Both the position numbers and the translations under genes were made by a program. This document shows positions 23,306 through 31,488 of a stretch of 64,000 nt of DNA, piece by piece (the first letter of the stretch is position 1; each line of letters begins with the position of its first letter). The notes under the pieces were generated by a model that saw only the letters and a list, made by a program, of their open reading frames with translations, was not told where the DNA came from and ran no database searches. Origin of the DNA: Roseateles noduli (GTDB taxonomy: Bacteria > Pseudomonadota > Gammaproteobacteria > Burkholderiales > Burkholderiaceae_C); NCBI GenBank assembly GCA_002205125.1, contig NIOE01000003.1, positions 620,001-684,000 of the forward strand, written 5' to 3'.

Positions 23306-24597
23306 GACGATGCTCCCTGTGATGCCGGCGGTGTGGCCCGTCCCTTCACCCGCTGTTGCGGATGCAGGTGCAGGTCGCCCCGGTCGTGACGATGCGGACG
23401 GCCGCCCGAGCGGCCCGTCCAGGAAGTGAAGCCCAGGCGCGCGCCGCCGCTGAGGGCCGCGGCGGGCACCTCGTCGCGGCGCAGCACGGGCTGCAGCTCC
23501 CATTGCAGGTTGTGGCCGACGTACTGCCGGATCCAGTCGTTCAGCGGCCGCCACGCGTCGCCGTCGGGCAGGAAGCCCTCGTACTGGCGCAGCGTCAGCG
23601 GCCCCAGGACGACGCGGAAACGGTACTGGCGGTCCCAGGCCTTGTTGCCCGCGGACGTGTTGCGACCCAGGCGCGGCATTTCGCGGCCGATGCGCTCGGG
23701 CCGCTGGCGCGCGAAGCCCAGCCGCGTGCGCTCGCCGTCCTCGACGGGCAGCCAGTGCGGCACGTGCTCCTCGATGCGCACCGGCACCTTGAAGTGGGAC
23801 GACAGGATCTTGGCGAGGCCTTCCGGATGCTGCGCGCGACCGCCGTGCAGGCCGGCCTGGAACAGGCGCGCCGTCTGCGGCAGCGAGTCGCCAGGCCGTT
23901 GCGTACCGTCGAGCCCGGCGGCCGCGCCCAGCCAGGCCGCGTAGCGGTCCGTCGCCGGGCGGTCGTGCTGCACGGCCGGCTGCGACTGCGCCCAGGCACG
24001 GTAGAAGTGCAGCAGCAGGCGGTGATGGAAGACGTCGAGGAAACGGCTCAGCGTCGGATCGCCGCGCTGATGCAGCCGCTCGCGGGTGTATTCGGTCAGG
24101 TGCAGCGGCATCGGCCCCTGCGGGCCGAGCAGGCCGAAGAAGCGCACGCCCAGCCGCGGCGCGGGGCCCTGTCCGCGCGTCAGGCTCTGGAGCGCCGCCG
24201 GCGCGAAATCGAGTTCGGGCTCCTGGCCCAGCCGGATCGCTTCCTGCGACGGGCGCAGGCCGCGCCCCAGGCGCGGTTGGTCGGGCGTCAGCCCTTCGAT
24301 GCGCCGAAGGAGCGCGAAGAAATCATGCGCCCAGGGCGTCGCTTCGACGTCCTCGAACAGCGCGCGCAAGGCGGCATCGGACTCGTTGCGCTTCGCGGGC
24401 CGGCGTTCCAGCAGCGAGGCCGGTGACACGGTGGCGTCTTCTTCAGGCGCTGTATCGAGCGCGGTCTCGAGCGCTGTATCGGGCGTGGTGTCAGGTGACG
24501 TGCCGGATGCGTCGTCGGCGGACTGCGCGATATCGCCGCCGCCGGCACCGCCGGTGGTCTCGTCGTCTGGCGTGGAGCCCGGGCCCTGGAGGCTCAT
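23302..24597 (-). CDS. tssG: T6SS baseplate subunit TssG
   Basis: 431 aa. The first ~70 residues are low-complexity Asp/Thr/Ala. The TssG core begins at ATPWAHDFFALLRRIEGLTPDQPRLGRGLRPSQEAIRLGQEPELDFAPAAL and continues with RFFGLLGPQGPMPLHLTEYTRERL and FLDVFHHRLLLHFYRAW, which are diagnostic. TssG clamps two TssF copies in the wedge complex with TssE and TssK. It overlaps tssF by 4 bp at its start and clpV by 4 bp at its end. The acidic N-terminal extension is longer than usual. Confidence 0.95.
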   Translation of the reverse strand: MSLQGPGSTPDDETTGGAGGGDIAQSADDASGTSPDTTPDTALETALDTAPEEDATVSPASLLERRPAKRNESDAALRALFEDVEATPWAHDFFALLRRIEGLTPDQPRLGRGLRPSQEAIRLGQEPELDFAPAALQSLTRGQGPAPRLGVRFFGLLGPQGPMPLHLTEYTRERLHQRGDPTLSRFLDVFHHRLLLHFYRAWAQSQPAVQHDRPATDRYAAWLGAAAGLDGTQRPGDSLPQTARLFQAGLHGGRAQHPEGLAKILSSHFKVPVRIEEHVPHWLPVEDGERTRLGFARQRPERIGREMPRLGRNTSAGNKAWDRQYRFRVVLGPLTLRQYEGFLPDGDAWRPLNDWIRQYVGHNLQWELQPVLRRDEVPAAALSGGARLGFTSWTGRSGGRPHRHDRGDLHLHPQQRVKGRATPPASQGASS

Positions 24598-26504
24598 CCG
24601 CGTTCCTCGTCGCGGGCGCGATCGCCGCGACCCTCGGCATCGCCGCCGACGCGCGGCGCCCAGCGCTTCACCAGGCCGCGCTGCGTCGTGCGCAGGCTCA
24701 GCTGCGTGAAGCTGTTGATCGCGGCGTGGCGCGTGAAGTAGCGCTCCAGCACGCTCGCGAAGAGGAAGGTGCTGTGGCCCTGGAACGCGTGTTCATCGAG
24801 TTCCAGCGCGATCTCGGCCCCGGTGCCGTAGCTCAGCGGTCCGGTGAATGGCAGGCGGCGCACTACGGGTTTGGCCTCGACAGCGCGGACGCCTTCGACC
24901 TGCCGTAACCAGCCCGGGTCGCCGGGCGGTCCGTATAGCGCCAGCAGTCGTCGCAGCGTCGCCGCTGCCTGCGCGGGAGGCTCGTCGCCCCACGGCAACT
25001 GCTGCTGCGTCAGCAGGCCGACCAGGCTCCAGCCCGCCTCGCCCGCCGGCTGGCGGTTCACCGGCCGTGTCGGCCCGTGCACCGCGTCGACCTTGAGCAC
25101 CGGCCCGGCCGCGTCCAGCCGCCACATGCCCGCGCCGTTGTGAGGAAGCAGCATCGGCAGGTCGCGGTTGGTCACCAGCGCCGACACCGACAGCTGGCGG
25201 ATGTCCTCGCGATACGGCGCGTGGCGCGGATCGACCAGCGAGATGAAGACCTCATCGCCGATGTAGCCGGTGCGCGGTCCCTGGTCCTTCTGGCGCGTCG
25301 ACATCAGCCGCGGCTCGCGCCGCGCGGTGTAGAAGCCTGGCGCCTCCGGCGGCGCCTGGTGATACGTGGCGTAGAGCGGCTCGAAGCCCTGCTGGCCGAG
25401 CGCACCGGCGCCGTAGCCGGTCACCGACTGCAGGCTGTGGACCTCGTAGTCCATCGGCCGGGTGCGGTCCGGCACGACGTGGTACTCCCAGTTCCCGGTG
25501 CCGAGCTGGATCCGGTCCAGCCGCTTCGGGAACAGGTTGATCGCCGGCGTGCAATGCAGCGACACGCTGTCGACGTCGACCATCGCCTCCAGCGCGCCGT
25601 CGCCGCGGGAGAAGAACAGCACGATCTCGAAGGACGTGCCGTCGATGCGCGCGAGGCGGTCGGCCAGTTGATCGATCTCGAGGAACAGGAAACGCCGCGG
25701 CATCGCCGCGAGCTCCTGCATCAGCCGGCTGCCGGAGAAATTGCGGTGCGTCTCGGGCAGCAGCGCCTCGTCGGGTGCGAAGCCCAGCGGACGGATGCTC
25801 GTCGCCGAGCGCCATTGGACCGGCACGGTCGAGGCATCGATGCCGTCGCCGGTGACGAAGGTGCCCAGCGGTGCGCCCAGCGCGAGCTCATGCAGCCGGT
25901 ACGCGACCTCGTCGGGCGCGCTCAGGTAGAGCGCGAGCCGGTCCAGTCCGAGCTGCTTCACCGGGATGCCGCCGCCGGTCTTGAGCCTCAGCCGAACGCC
26001 GCCGCGGCTGCCCGCCGCCTCCGGCAGGCGCGACATCGGCAGGTCGGGCGCGTGGGTGAAGTACTGGACGTCGTCCAGCGTCAGCGGCCACAGCGTGAGG
26101 TCGTGGGCGGTGCGGAACTCGCAGCGCGTGTCCTGCCCGCGCGGGATCCCTGACTGCAGCACGCTGCCGCGCGGCACCGGGTGCCCCTTGGACAGGTTGG
26201 GGTCGGTGGGATCGACGCTCAACCGCGCGATCATCATCGACGGGATGGGTGCCAGGAAGTTCGGGTAGATCGATTCCAGCAGGTGCGAGATCAGCCGCGG
26301 ATGTTCCGCGTCCAGCTTGAGCTGCACCCGCGCGGACAGGAAGGCGAAGCCCTCCAGCAGGCGCTCGACGTAGGGGTCGGCGACCTCCGCGTCCTCCAGC
26401 CCGAGCCGGGCGGCGATCTTGGGGAAGTCGCGCGCGAACTCGGCGCCGACCTCGCGCAGATGGGCGAGTTCGTCGTTGTACAGGCGCAGCAGGCGCGGAT
26501 CCAT
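24594..26504 (-). CDS. tssF: T6SS baseplate subunit TssF
   Basis: 636 aa, MDPRLLRLYNDELAHLREVGAEFARDFPKIAARLGLE, then DPYVERLLEGFAFLSARVQLKLDAEHPRLISHLLESIYPNFLAPIPSM, the conserved TssF opening. The central part contains GVRLRLKTGGG and RRFLFLEIDQLAD, and the C-terminal half includes LSVSALVTNRDLP and GTGAEIALELDEHAFQGHSTFLFASVLERYFTRHAAINSFTQLSL. Length is normal. It lies 4 bp after tssE. Confidence 0.97.
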   Translation of the reverse strand: MDPRLLRLYNDELAHLREVGAEFARDFPKIAARLGLEDAEVADPYVERLLEGFAFLSARVQLKLDAEHPRLISHLLESIYPNFLAPIPSMMIARLSVDPTDPNLSKGHPVPRGSVLQSGIPRGQDTRCEFRTAHDLTLWPLTLDDVQYFTHAPDLPMSRLPEAAGSRGGVRLRLKTGGGIPVKQLGLDRLALYLSAPDEVAYRLHELALGAPLGTFVTGDGIDASTVPVQWRSATSIRPLGFAPDEALLPETHRNFSGSRLMQELAAMPRRFLFLEIDQLADRLARIDGTSFEIVLFFSRGDGALEAMVDVDSVSLHCTPAINLFPKRLDRIQLGTGNWEYHVVPDRTRPMDYEVHSLQSVTGYGAGALGQQGFEPLYATYHQAPPEAPGFYTARREPRLMSTRQKDQGPRTGYIGDEVFISLVDPRHAPYREDIRQLSVSALVTNRDLPMLLPHNGAGMWRLDAAGPVLKVDAVHGPTRPVNRQPAGEAGWSLVGLLTQQQLPWGDEPPAQAAATLRRLLALYGPPGDPGWLRQVEGVRAVEAKPVVRRLPFTGPLSYGTGAEIALELDEHAFQGHSTFLFASVLERYFTRHAAINSFTQLSLRTTQRGLVKRWAPRVGGDAEGRGDRARDEERG

Positions 26505-26508
26505 GTGC

Positions 26509-27003
26509 TCAGCCCTCGCGCACTTCGACCTGGCCGGCCTCGAGGTCCATCTGCGTGCGCAGCAGGATCTCCAGCGGGATGGGCTGCGCCCACAGGTGGC
26601 CGCGGATGTCGAACTCGATCACGTTGTGCGTGTCCATGACGCTCTGCGTCTCGATCGCGCGGACCTCCAGCGTGTCGGGCAGGATGCGCGGCTCGAAGCG
26701 CAGGATGGCCTGGCGGATCTGCTTCTCCAGCAGGTGCACGTCGATGCGCGAGGCCAGTTGCCCCGACAGCGCCGGCAGTCCGAAGTTCAGCACGCTGTCG
26801 CCCACGTGGCCGTAGGGATCGCATTCCTTGCCCATCGGCTGGATCGCGTTGAACAGCCAGCCCAGGTCGCGCAGCACCGCCTGGCGCAGCTGCGACTTGG
26901 TCATGACGCGGCGTTCCTCCGCCTCGACGCGGTGGAAGGGATCGTCGTCGGTCAGCCGGTCCAGCAGGGCCGGCTGCAGACGGTCGCGGTGGATCTGGCT
27001 CAT
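26509..27003 (-). CDS. tssE: T6SS baseplate subunit TssE (gp25-like)
   Basis: 164 aa. It shows the gp25/lysozyme-like pattern: an N-terminal LQPALLDRLTDDDPFHRVEAEERRVMTKSQLRQAVLRDLGWLFNAIQP, then VGDSVLNFGLPALSG, LEKQIRQAILRFEPRILPDTLEVRAIE and a C-terminal EFDIRGHLWAQPIPLEILLRTQMDLE. The EPR motif (F-E-P-R) typical of gp25 proteins is present. TssE nucleates the sheath on the baseplate. Confidence 0.95.
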   Translation of the reverse strand: MSQIHRDRLQPALLDRLTDDDPFHRVEAEERRVMTKSQLRQAVLRDLGWLFNAIQPMGKECDPYGHVGDSVLNFGLPALSGQLASRIDVHLLEKQIRQAILRFEPRILPDTLEVRAIETQSVMDTHNVIEFDIRGHLWAQPIPLEILLRTQMDLEAGQVEVREG

Positions 27004-27064
27004 GAGCAGGTCGGACGGTTCCGGAGCGGCGTCGCGGCGCAGCGCCCCGCGCGCGACGTCGGGA

Positions 27065-27868
27065 TCATGGCTGGCGCAGCTCGATCAGGCGCGCGTCGAG
27101 CAGGCCGGTCTCGCCCTGGTCGGTCATCAGCACGCGCTGGCCGACGCCGGCGTACTGGTCGTCCTGCGAGCCCGGCAGCGGCTGCCATTCGGTGCGGCGC
27201 GCCATCCAGACGCGCTCGTCGTCGAAGGCCACGCTGCGCGGATAACGCGTCGGGATCAGCGCGACGGAGCCGCCGCCGTTCGGGAATTCGAGGTGCGCCG
27301 CGGACCACACCAGATCGCGCAGATCGGTCGGCGCTTCGATGTGGATCTCCTTGATCGCGGAGAACGGCACCCAGCAGTAGCGGCCGTTGACCACCGCCTC
27401 CAGCACCGGGCCGATGCGCGAGTCGCCGTCGCAGATCCAGTCGAAGGCCTGGCCATCGATGGATCCCGGCGTCGCGGGCGCGACGTCCAGCGCCTGCGCG
27501 CGCAGCTGGCGCGCGCCGGCGACATCGCCGTCATGCTCCAGCTTCAGCGAGTGCACCAGGTTCGCCACCCATTCGGCCGGCTCGCCCATCACCATCGGCG
27601 TGGTGCGACCCTCGAAGACGGCCTCGCGCACCAGCTCGCACTTCAGCGCTTCGCGGTAGGTGTTGACCATCGCCAGCGTGCCCGCGTCGAGCTCGCCGCA
27701 GACTTCCAGCTGCGCCGCCGCGCGCGCCCATTGGCCCGTCACCGCCAGCAGCTGGAACAGCATCGTGCGCAGCTTCGCGTCCTGCGGACGCTGGCGCACT
27801 TCCGCCTGCGCCGCGGCCAAGGCCTCGGTCGGGCGGCCCGCCGCCAGCAGTTCCTGCACTGCGCTCAT
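27065..27868 (-). CDS. tagJ: T6SS accessory protein TagJ (ImpE family)
   Basis: 267 aa, MSAVQELLAAGRPTEALAAAQAEVRQRPQDAKLRTMLFQLLAVTGQW, a TPR-like helical start typical of ImpE/TagJ, followed by CWVPFSAIKEIHIEAPTDLRDLVWSAAHLEFPNGG, the conserved ImpE core. TagJ binds the sheath component TssB and assists ClpV-linked sheath turnover in systems that have it. It sits between hcp2 and tssE in the operon. Confidence 0.92.
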   Translation of the reverse strand: MSAVQELLAAGRPTEALAAAQAEVRQRPQDAKLRTMLFQLLAVTGQWARAAAQLEVCGELDAGTLAMVNTYREALKCELVREAVFEGRTTPMVMGEPAEWVANLVHSLKLEHDGDVAGARQLRAQALDVAPATPGSIDGQAFDWICDGDSRIGPVLEAVVNGRYCWVPFSAIKEIHIEAPTDLRDLVWSAAHLEFPNGGGSVALIPTRYPRSVAFDDERVWMARRTEWQPLPGSQDDQYAGVGQRVLMTDQGETGLLDARLIELRQP

Positions 27869-27968
27869 TCCGTACTCCCCTGCAATTCAAGGATCGCGAC
27901 ACTCGCGGGTGTCCGCGATTGCGCGATGTTCCGGCGGGCCCACCCGCAGTGAGCGCGCCGCAAAGACC

Positions 27969-28466
27969 TCAGGTGAGGTCGTCGTCGAAGGTGTGCGTGC
28001 CGCCCATCGCGCCCTTGGCGTTCTGGGTGCGGTACTCGATGTTGACCTTCTGGAAGCTCATCGAGATGCGCTCCACCGGCGCGCCGGTCTCGTCGCAGTC
28101 GATGTCGTAGGACGCGATGCGCGCCTTCTCCAGCGTCAGGCAGAAATAGTCCTCCTGCGAGCCGCCGGCCTTGCGCAGGTAGAGCTTGGAGCTCTTGACC
28201 TCGTCGTTGGTCGCCACCGCGCTCATCAGCGCGGTGCTCGCGGCGTCGAGGCCCTTGGTGATCGTCAGCTGGCGGTAGCTGCGGCGGCCGGTCTGCTGAC
28301 CCGCCACGGCATCGCCCGCGGCGCCCACGCCCCAGCTGAAGCCGCGCACGACGATGTCGTTGGCGTGGCCCGCCGAGGTGGATTCGCCTTTGACCTTGCC
28401 CGCGCGCTTGAGCGACAGGTCCAGGTACATGTCGGCGCTGCTCGCGCCGCTGGTCAACGGATTCAT
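27969..28466 (-). CDS. hcp: Hcp-family protein (TssD-like), copy 2
   Basis: 165 aa from ATG 28466 (MNPLTSGASSADMYLDLSLKRAGKVKGESTSAGHANDIVVRGFSWG), chosen for the GGAG 8 nt upstream; an upstream ATG gives a 7-residue longer form. The Hcp beta-barrel pattern is clear: RSYRQLTITKGLDAASTALMSA, then KLYLRKAGGSQEDYFCLTLEKARIASYDID and the C-terminal VERISMSFQKVNIEYRTQNAKGAMGGTH. It differs strongly from the other Hcp (28622-29101), so it may be a specialised tube subunit or an effector-binding variant. Confidence 0.88.
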   Translation of the reverse strand: MNPLTSGASSADMYLDLSLKRAGKVKGESTSAGHANDIVVRGFSWGVGAAGDAVAGQQTGRRSYRQLTITKGLDAASTALMSAVATNDEVKSSKLYLRKAGGSQEDYFCLTLEKARIASYDIDCDETGAPVERISMSFQKVNIEYRTQNAKGAMGGTHTFDDDLT

Positions 28467-28586
28467 CTTTCGCTCCGGCATGGACAACGGATGACGGCTG
28501 CACGCCCCGTCCTGCCGTCATTCGTTGTCCGAGCGCGGCGCGGCAGACCGAAGCCTGTCGCGCCGCGGGGATCATCGACGGCGGCG

Positions 28587-28606
28587 GCGCCGGCGCGAGC
28601 CGGCGC
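28587..28606. promoter_or_regulatory. perfect 8-bp hairpin between the two hcp genes
   Basis: GCGCCGGC and GCCGGCGC pair around a 4-nt loop, 15 nt downstream of the hcp1 stop. A second weaker stem (GCGGCGCG...CGCGCCGC) lies just beyond it at about 28535-28565. Hairpins after hcp commonly stabilise or end an abundant hcp transcript and lower expression of later genes; that role is inferred here. Nothing else is seen in the 28467-28621 gap. Confidence 0.45.
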
Positions 28607-28621
28607 ACCGCCCTCAATGCA

Positions 28622-29101
28622 TCAACGCGTTTCGGTCGTGGCCACGTTCCAGCCGAACTTGACCGCGCCGCCCAGGCCGCCCTTGGCGTCTTGAGCCTTG
28701 TACTCGAACTCGATGTCGGCGTAGGACACCGACACGCTTTCGCTGATCTCGCCGCCGGCCGAAGCGGACGGGGAGACGGCGGTCACGAGGACTTGCTTCA
28801 GGGTGACCTTCAGGAAGTCCTGCTGGCCTTCACCGGCCTTGCGGCAGGTCAGCACGGCCTGGTCGAAATGCTTGCCCGAGGCGCAGGCCTTGGCCAGCAC
28901 CGGGGACGCCTTGTCGTAGTAGTGCGCGAACACGAACTGGCCAGGAACGCCCTTGCCCTTGCCCGAGCCGGTACCGGCGGCGGCGGTGCTTTCCTGACGC
29001 ACGTCCCACGACCAGGCCAGCAGGTCGATCTCGCCCTTGTGGTCCTTGTGGGTGGATTCGCCTTCGACTCCGGCGAACTTCAGATTGGCGTCGATCGTCA
29101 T
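28622..29101 (-). CDS. hcp: T6SS tube protein Hcp (TssD), copy 1
   Basis: 159 aa, MTIDANLKFAGVEGESTHKDHKGEIDLLAWSWDVRQ, the canonical Hcp opening (I-K-G-E-S-x-D-x-x-H-x-x-E-I-D-V-x-x-W-x-W). It continues with GVPGQFVFAHYYDKASPVLAKACASGKHFDQAVLTCRKAGEGQQDFLKVTLKQVLVT and YADIEFEYKAQDAKGGLG. Hexameric Hcp rings build the expelled inner tube. A good Shine-Dalgarno sequence (AGGAG) lies 11 nt before the ATG. Confidence 0.96.
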   Translation of the reverse strand: MTIDANLKFAGVEGESTHKDHKGEIDLLAWSWDVRQESTAAAGTGSGKGKGVPGQFVFAHYYDKASPVLAKACASGKHFDQAVLTCRKAGEGQQDFLKVTLKQVLVTAVSPSASAGGEISESVSVSYADIEFEYKAQDAKGGLGGAVKFGWNVATTETR

Positions 29102-29348
29102 GGTCGGTTTCTCCTAGATGAACTCTGTGAATACGGTCTCCGCCTCGACGCTGACCGCGACGGAGACCAGGGATTTCGGACCTCGAAAGATCCGGATGGC
29201 GGGGTGCCTCGAAAGTTCAGAACGCGCCTTCGGAGGCGCTCCCTTCAACACGTCGCGCGTCGTCGCGCGCGATTCTCAAATTCTTGTAATCTCTCTCGAT
29301 GCGGCTGCCTGCCGGGACGACCGCGTCGCGGCCCTCCCGACCGGGGGC
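29102..29348 (-). promoter_or_regulatory. structured hcp leader / tssC-hcp intergenic region
   Basis: 247 nt without a gene. On the minus strand it carries two hairpins, TCGCGCG...CGCGCGA and GCGCCT-CCGA-AGGCGC, an A/T-rich patch between the tssC stop and these stems, and two copies of CTTTCGAGG further down (within GAACTTTCGAGG and GATCTTTCGAGG). The size and structure suggest a separate promoter or RNA processing site giving extra hcp mRNA. No clear -35/-10 pair was identified. Confidence 0.35.
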
Positions 29349-30848
29349 TCACTTGCCCTTCTGCGACGGCAGCGTCGAGACCAGACGCAGCGACACGGTC
29401 AGGCCTTCGAGCTGGTAATGCGGGCGCAGGAAGAATTTCGACGAGTAGTAGCCGGGGTTGCCCGGGATCTCCTCGACGACCACTTCCGCGGACGCCAGCG
29501 GCTTCTGCGACTTCGTCGTCTCCGACGAGTTCGCCGGATCGCCGTCGACGTAGTTCATGATCCACTTGTTGAGCCACTTCTCCATGTCGCCGCGTTCCTT
29601 GAACGAGCCGACCTTGTCGCGCACGATGCACTTCAGGTAATGCGCGAAGCGGTTGCAGGCGAACAGGTAGGGCAGGCGCGCGGCCAGGTTGGCGTTGGCG
29701 GTGGCGTCGGGGTCGTCGTACTCCGCGGGCTTCTGCAGCGACTGCGCGCCGATGAACGCGGCGAAGTCCGAGTTCTTGCGGTGCACCAGCGGCATGAAGC
29801 CGTTCTTGGCGAGCTCGGCCTCGCGGCGGTCGCTGATCGCGATCTCCGTCGGGCACTTCATCGCCACGCCGCCCTCGTCGGTCGGGAAGGTGTGGGCCGG
29901 CAGGCCCTCGACCGCGCCGCCCGCTTCCACGCCGCGGATGCGGGTGCACCAGCCGTAGGTCTTGAACGAGCGGTTGATGTTGGTCGCCATCGCGTAGGCC
30001 GAGTTGGCCCACGTGTACTTGGCGTGCTCACCGCCGCCGGTCTCTTCCTCGAAGTTGAAGTCCTCGACCGGATTCGTCTTCGAGCCGTAGGGCAGTCGCG
30101 CCAGGAAACGCGGCATGGCCAGGCCGATGTAGCGCGCGTCGTCGGACTCGCGCAGCGACTTCCAGGCGGCGTACTCGGGCGTGCTGAAGATCTTGGTGAG
30201 GTCGCGCGGGTTGGCGAGCTCCTGCCACGAGCCCATCTGCATCAGCGACGGGTTCACCGCGGCGATGAAGGGCGAGTGCGCGGCGGCCGAGACCTTGGCG
30301 ATCTCGCCCAGCAGCTCGACGTCGGGCGGGCTGTGGTCGAAGTAGTAGTCGCCGACGATGGCGCCGAAGGGCTCGCCGCCGAACTGGCCGAATTCCTCCT
30401 CGTACACGCGCTTGAAGATCGGGCTCTGGTCCCAGGCCGTGCCCTTGTAGCGCTTGAGCGTCTTGCCGAGGTCGTTCTTCGAGATGCTCATCACGCGGAT
30501 CTTGAGCTGCTCGTCGGTCTCGGTGTTGTTGACCAGGTAGTGCAGGCCGCGCCAGGCCGATTCCAGCTGCTGGAACTCGGCGTGGTGCAGGATCGCGTTG
30601 ACCTGCTCGGACAGCTTCTTGTCGATCTCGGCGATCATGGCCTCGATCGAGACGATGACGTCGCTGCCGATCAGCGTGGTCTGCGACAGCGCCTGCTGCG
30701 CCAGCGTCAGCACCGCCTGCTCGACGGCGGACTTGGCCTCGTCGGTCTTGGGCTTGAATTCCTTGTTCAGCAGCGAGGCGAACTCGCCGCCTTCGTACTC
30801 GATGCCCTGCAGTGAAGGCGCTGATTGCGCGAGGGTCTCATCGGCCAT
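29349..30848 (-). CDS. tssC: T6SS sheath large subunit TssC (VipB)
   Basis: 499 aa, with the TssC hallmarks VLTLAQQALSQTTLIGSDVIVSIEAMIAEIDKKLSEQVNAILHHAEFQQLESAWRGLHYLV, FGAIVGDYYFDHSPPDVELLGEIAKVSAAAHSPFIAAVNPSLM and the C-terminal NPGYYSSKFFLRPHYQLEGLTVSLRLVS. TssC and TssB form the contractile sheath. Normal length; no N-terminal extension. Confidence 0.97.
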   Translation of the reverse strand: MADETLAQSAPSLQGIEYEGGEFASLLNKEFKPKTDEAKSAVEQAVLTLAQQALSQTTLIGSDVIVSIEAMIAEIDKKLSEQVNAILHHAEFQQLESAWRGLHYLVNNTETDEQLKIRVMSISKNDLGKTLKRYKGTAWDQSPIFKRVYEEEFGQFGGEPFGAIVGDYYFDHSPPDVELLGEIAKVSAAAHSPFIAAVNPSLMQMGSWQELANPRDLTKIFSTPEYAAWKSLRESDDARYIGLAMPRFLARLPYGSKTNPVEDFNFEEETGGGEHAKYTWANSAYAMATNINRSFKTYGWCTRIRGVEAGGAVEGLPAHTFPTDEGGVAMKCPTEIAISDRREAELAKNGFMPLVHRKNSDFAAFIGAQSLQKPAEYDDPDATANANLAARLPYLFACNRFAHYLKCIVRDKVGSFKERGDMEKWLNKWIMNYVDGDPANSSETTKSQKPLASAEVVVEEIPGNPGYYSSKFFLRPHYQLEGLTVSLRLVSTLPSQKGK

Positions 30849-30899
30849 GGTGCGTGCTCCGTGGGGTCCGTCGGTTTCTGGATGACTGGGGCGCCGCGC

Positions 30900-31409
30900 T
30901 TACTGCGCGCCGCCGTCGGCCGGCTTCTGGGCCGTGGCCAGGGACTTCAGCAGCGCCTCGTCCTTGACGACCTTGGCGATCAGCTGCTCGGCGCCGGCCT
31001 TGCCGTCCATGTAGGTGATCAGGTTGGCGAGCTGCTGGCGCGCCTCGAGCAGCTGCTTGAGGCCGTCGACCTTGCGCGCGACCGCGGCCGGCGAGAAGTC
31101 GTCCATCGACTCGAAGGTCAGGTCGACCATCAGGTTGCCTTCGCCCGTCAGCGTGTTGGGCACGGCGAAGGAGACGCGCGGCTTCATGGCCTTCATGCGG
31201 GCGTCGAAGTTGTCGACGTCGAAGTCCAGGAACTTGCGGTCCGACACCGGCGGCAGCGGCTCGGTGGGCTTGCCCGACAGGTCCGACAGCACACCCATCA
31301 CGAAGGGCAGCTGCACCTTCTTCTCGGCGCCGTAGAGCTCGACGTCGTACTCGATCTGCACGCGCGGGGCGCGATTCCTGGCGATGAACTTCTGGCTGCT
31401 GGTGGCCAT
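30900..31409 (-). CDS. tssB: T6SS sheath small subunit TssB (VipA)
   Basis: 169 aa, MATSSQKFIARNRAPRVQIEYDVELYGAEKKVQLPFVMGVLSDLSG, then FLDFDVDNFDARMKAMKPRVSFAVPN, the conserved TssB core, and LEARQQLANLITYMDGKAGAEQLIAKVVKDEALLKSL at the C-terminus. It pairs with TssC in the sheath. It lies 51 bp upstream of tssC. Confidence 0.97.
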   Translation of the reverse strand: MATSSQKFIARNRAPRVQIEYDVELYGAEKKVQLPFVMGVLSDLSGKPTEPLPPVSDRKFLDFDVDNFDARMKAMKPRVSFAVPNTLTGEGNLMVDLTFESMDDFSPAAVARKVDGLKQLLEARQQLANLITYMDGKAGAEQLIAKVVKDEALLKSLATAQKPADGGAQ

Positions 31410-31488
31410 GGGGTGCTCCTTGAAGCGGGGATCGGGTGAAAGGTGGAAGCTTGGAAAGCGACGTCGGTCTGGGGGTCTGTCTCGGGCG

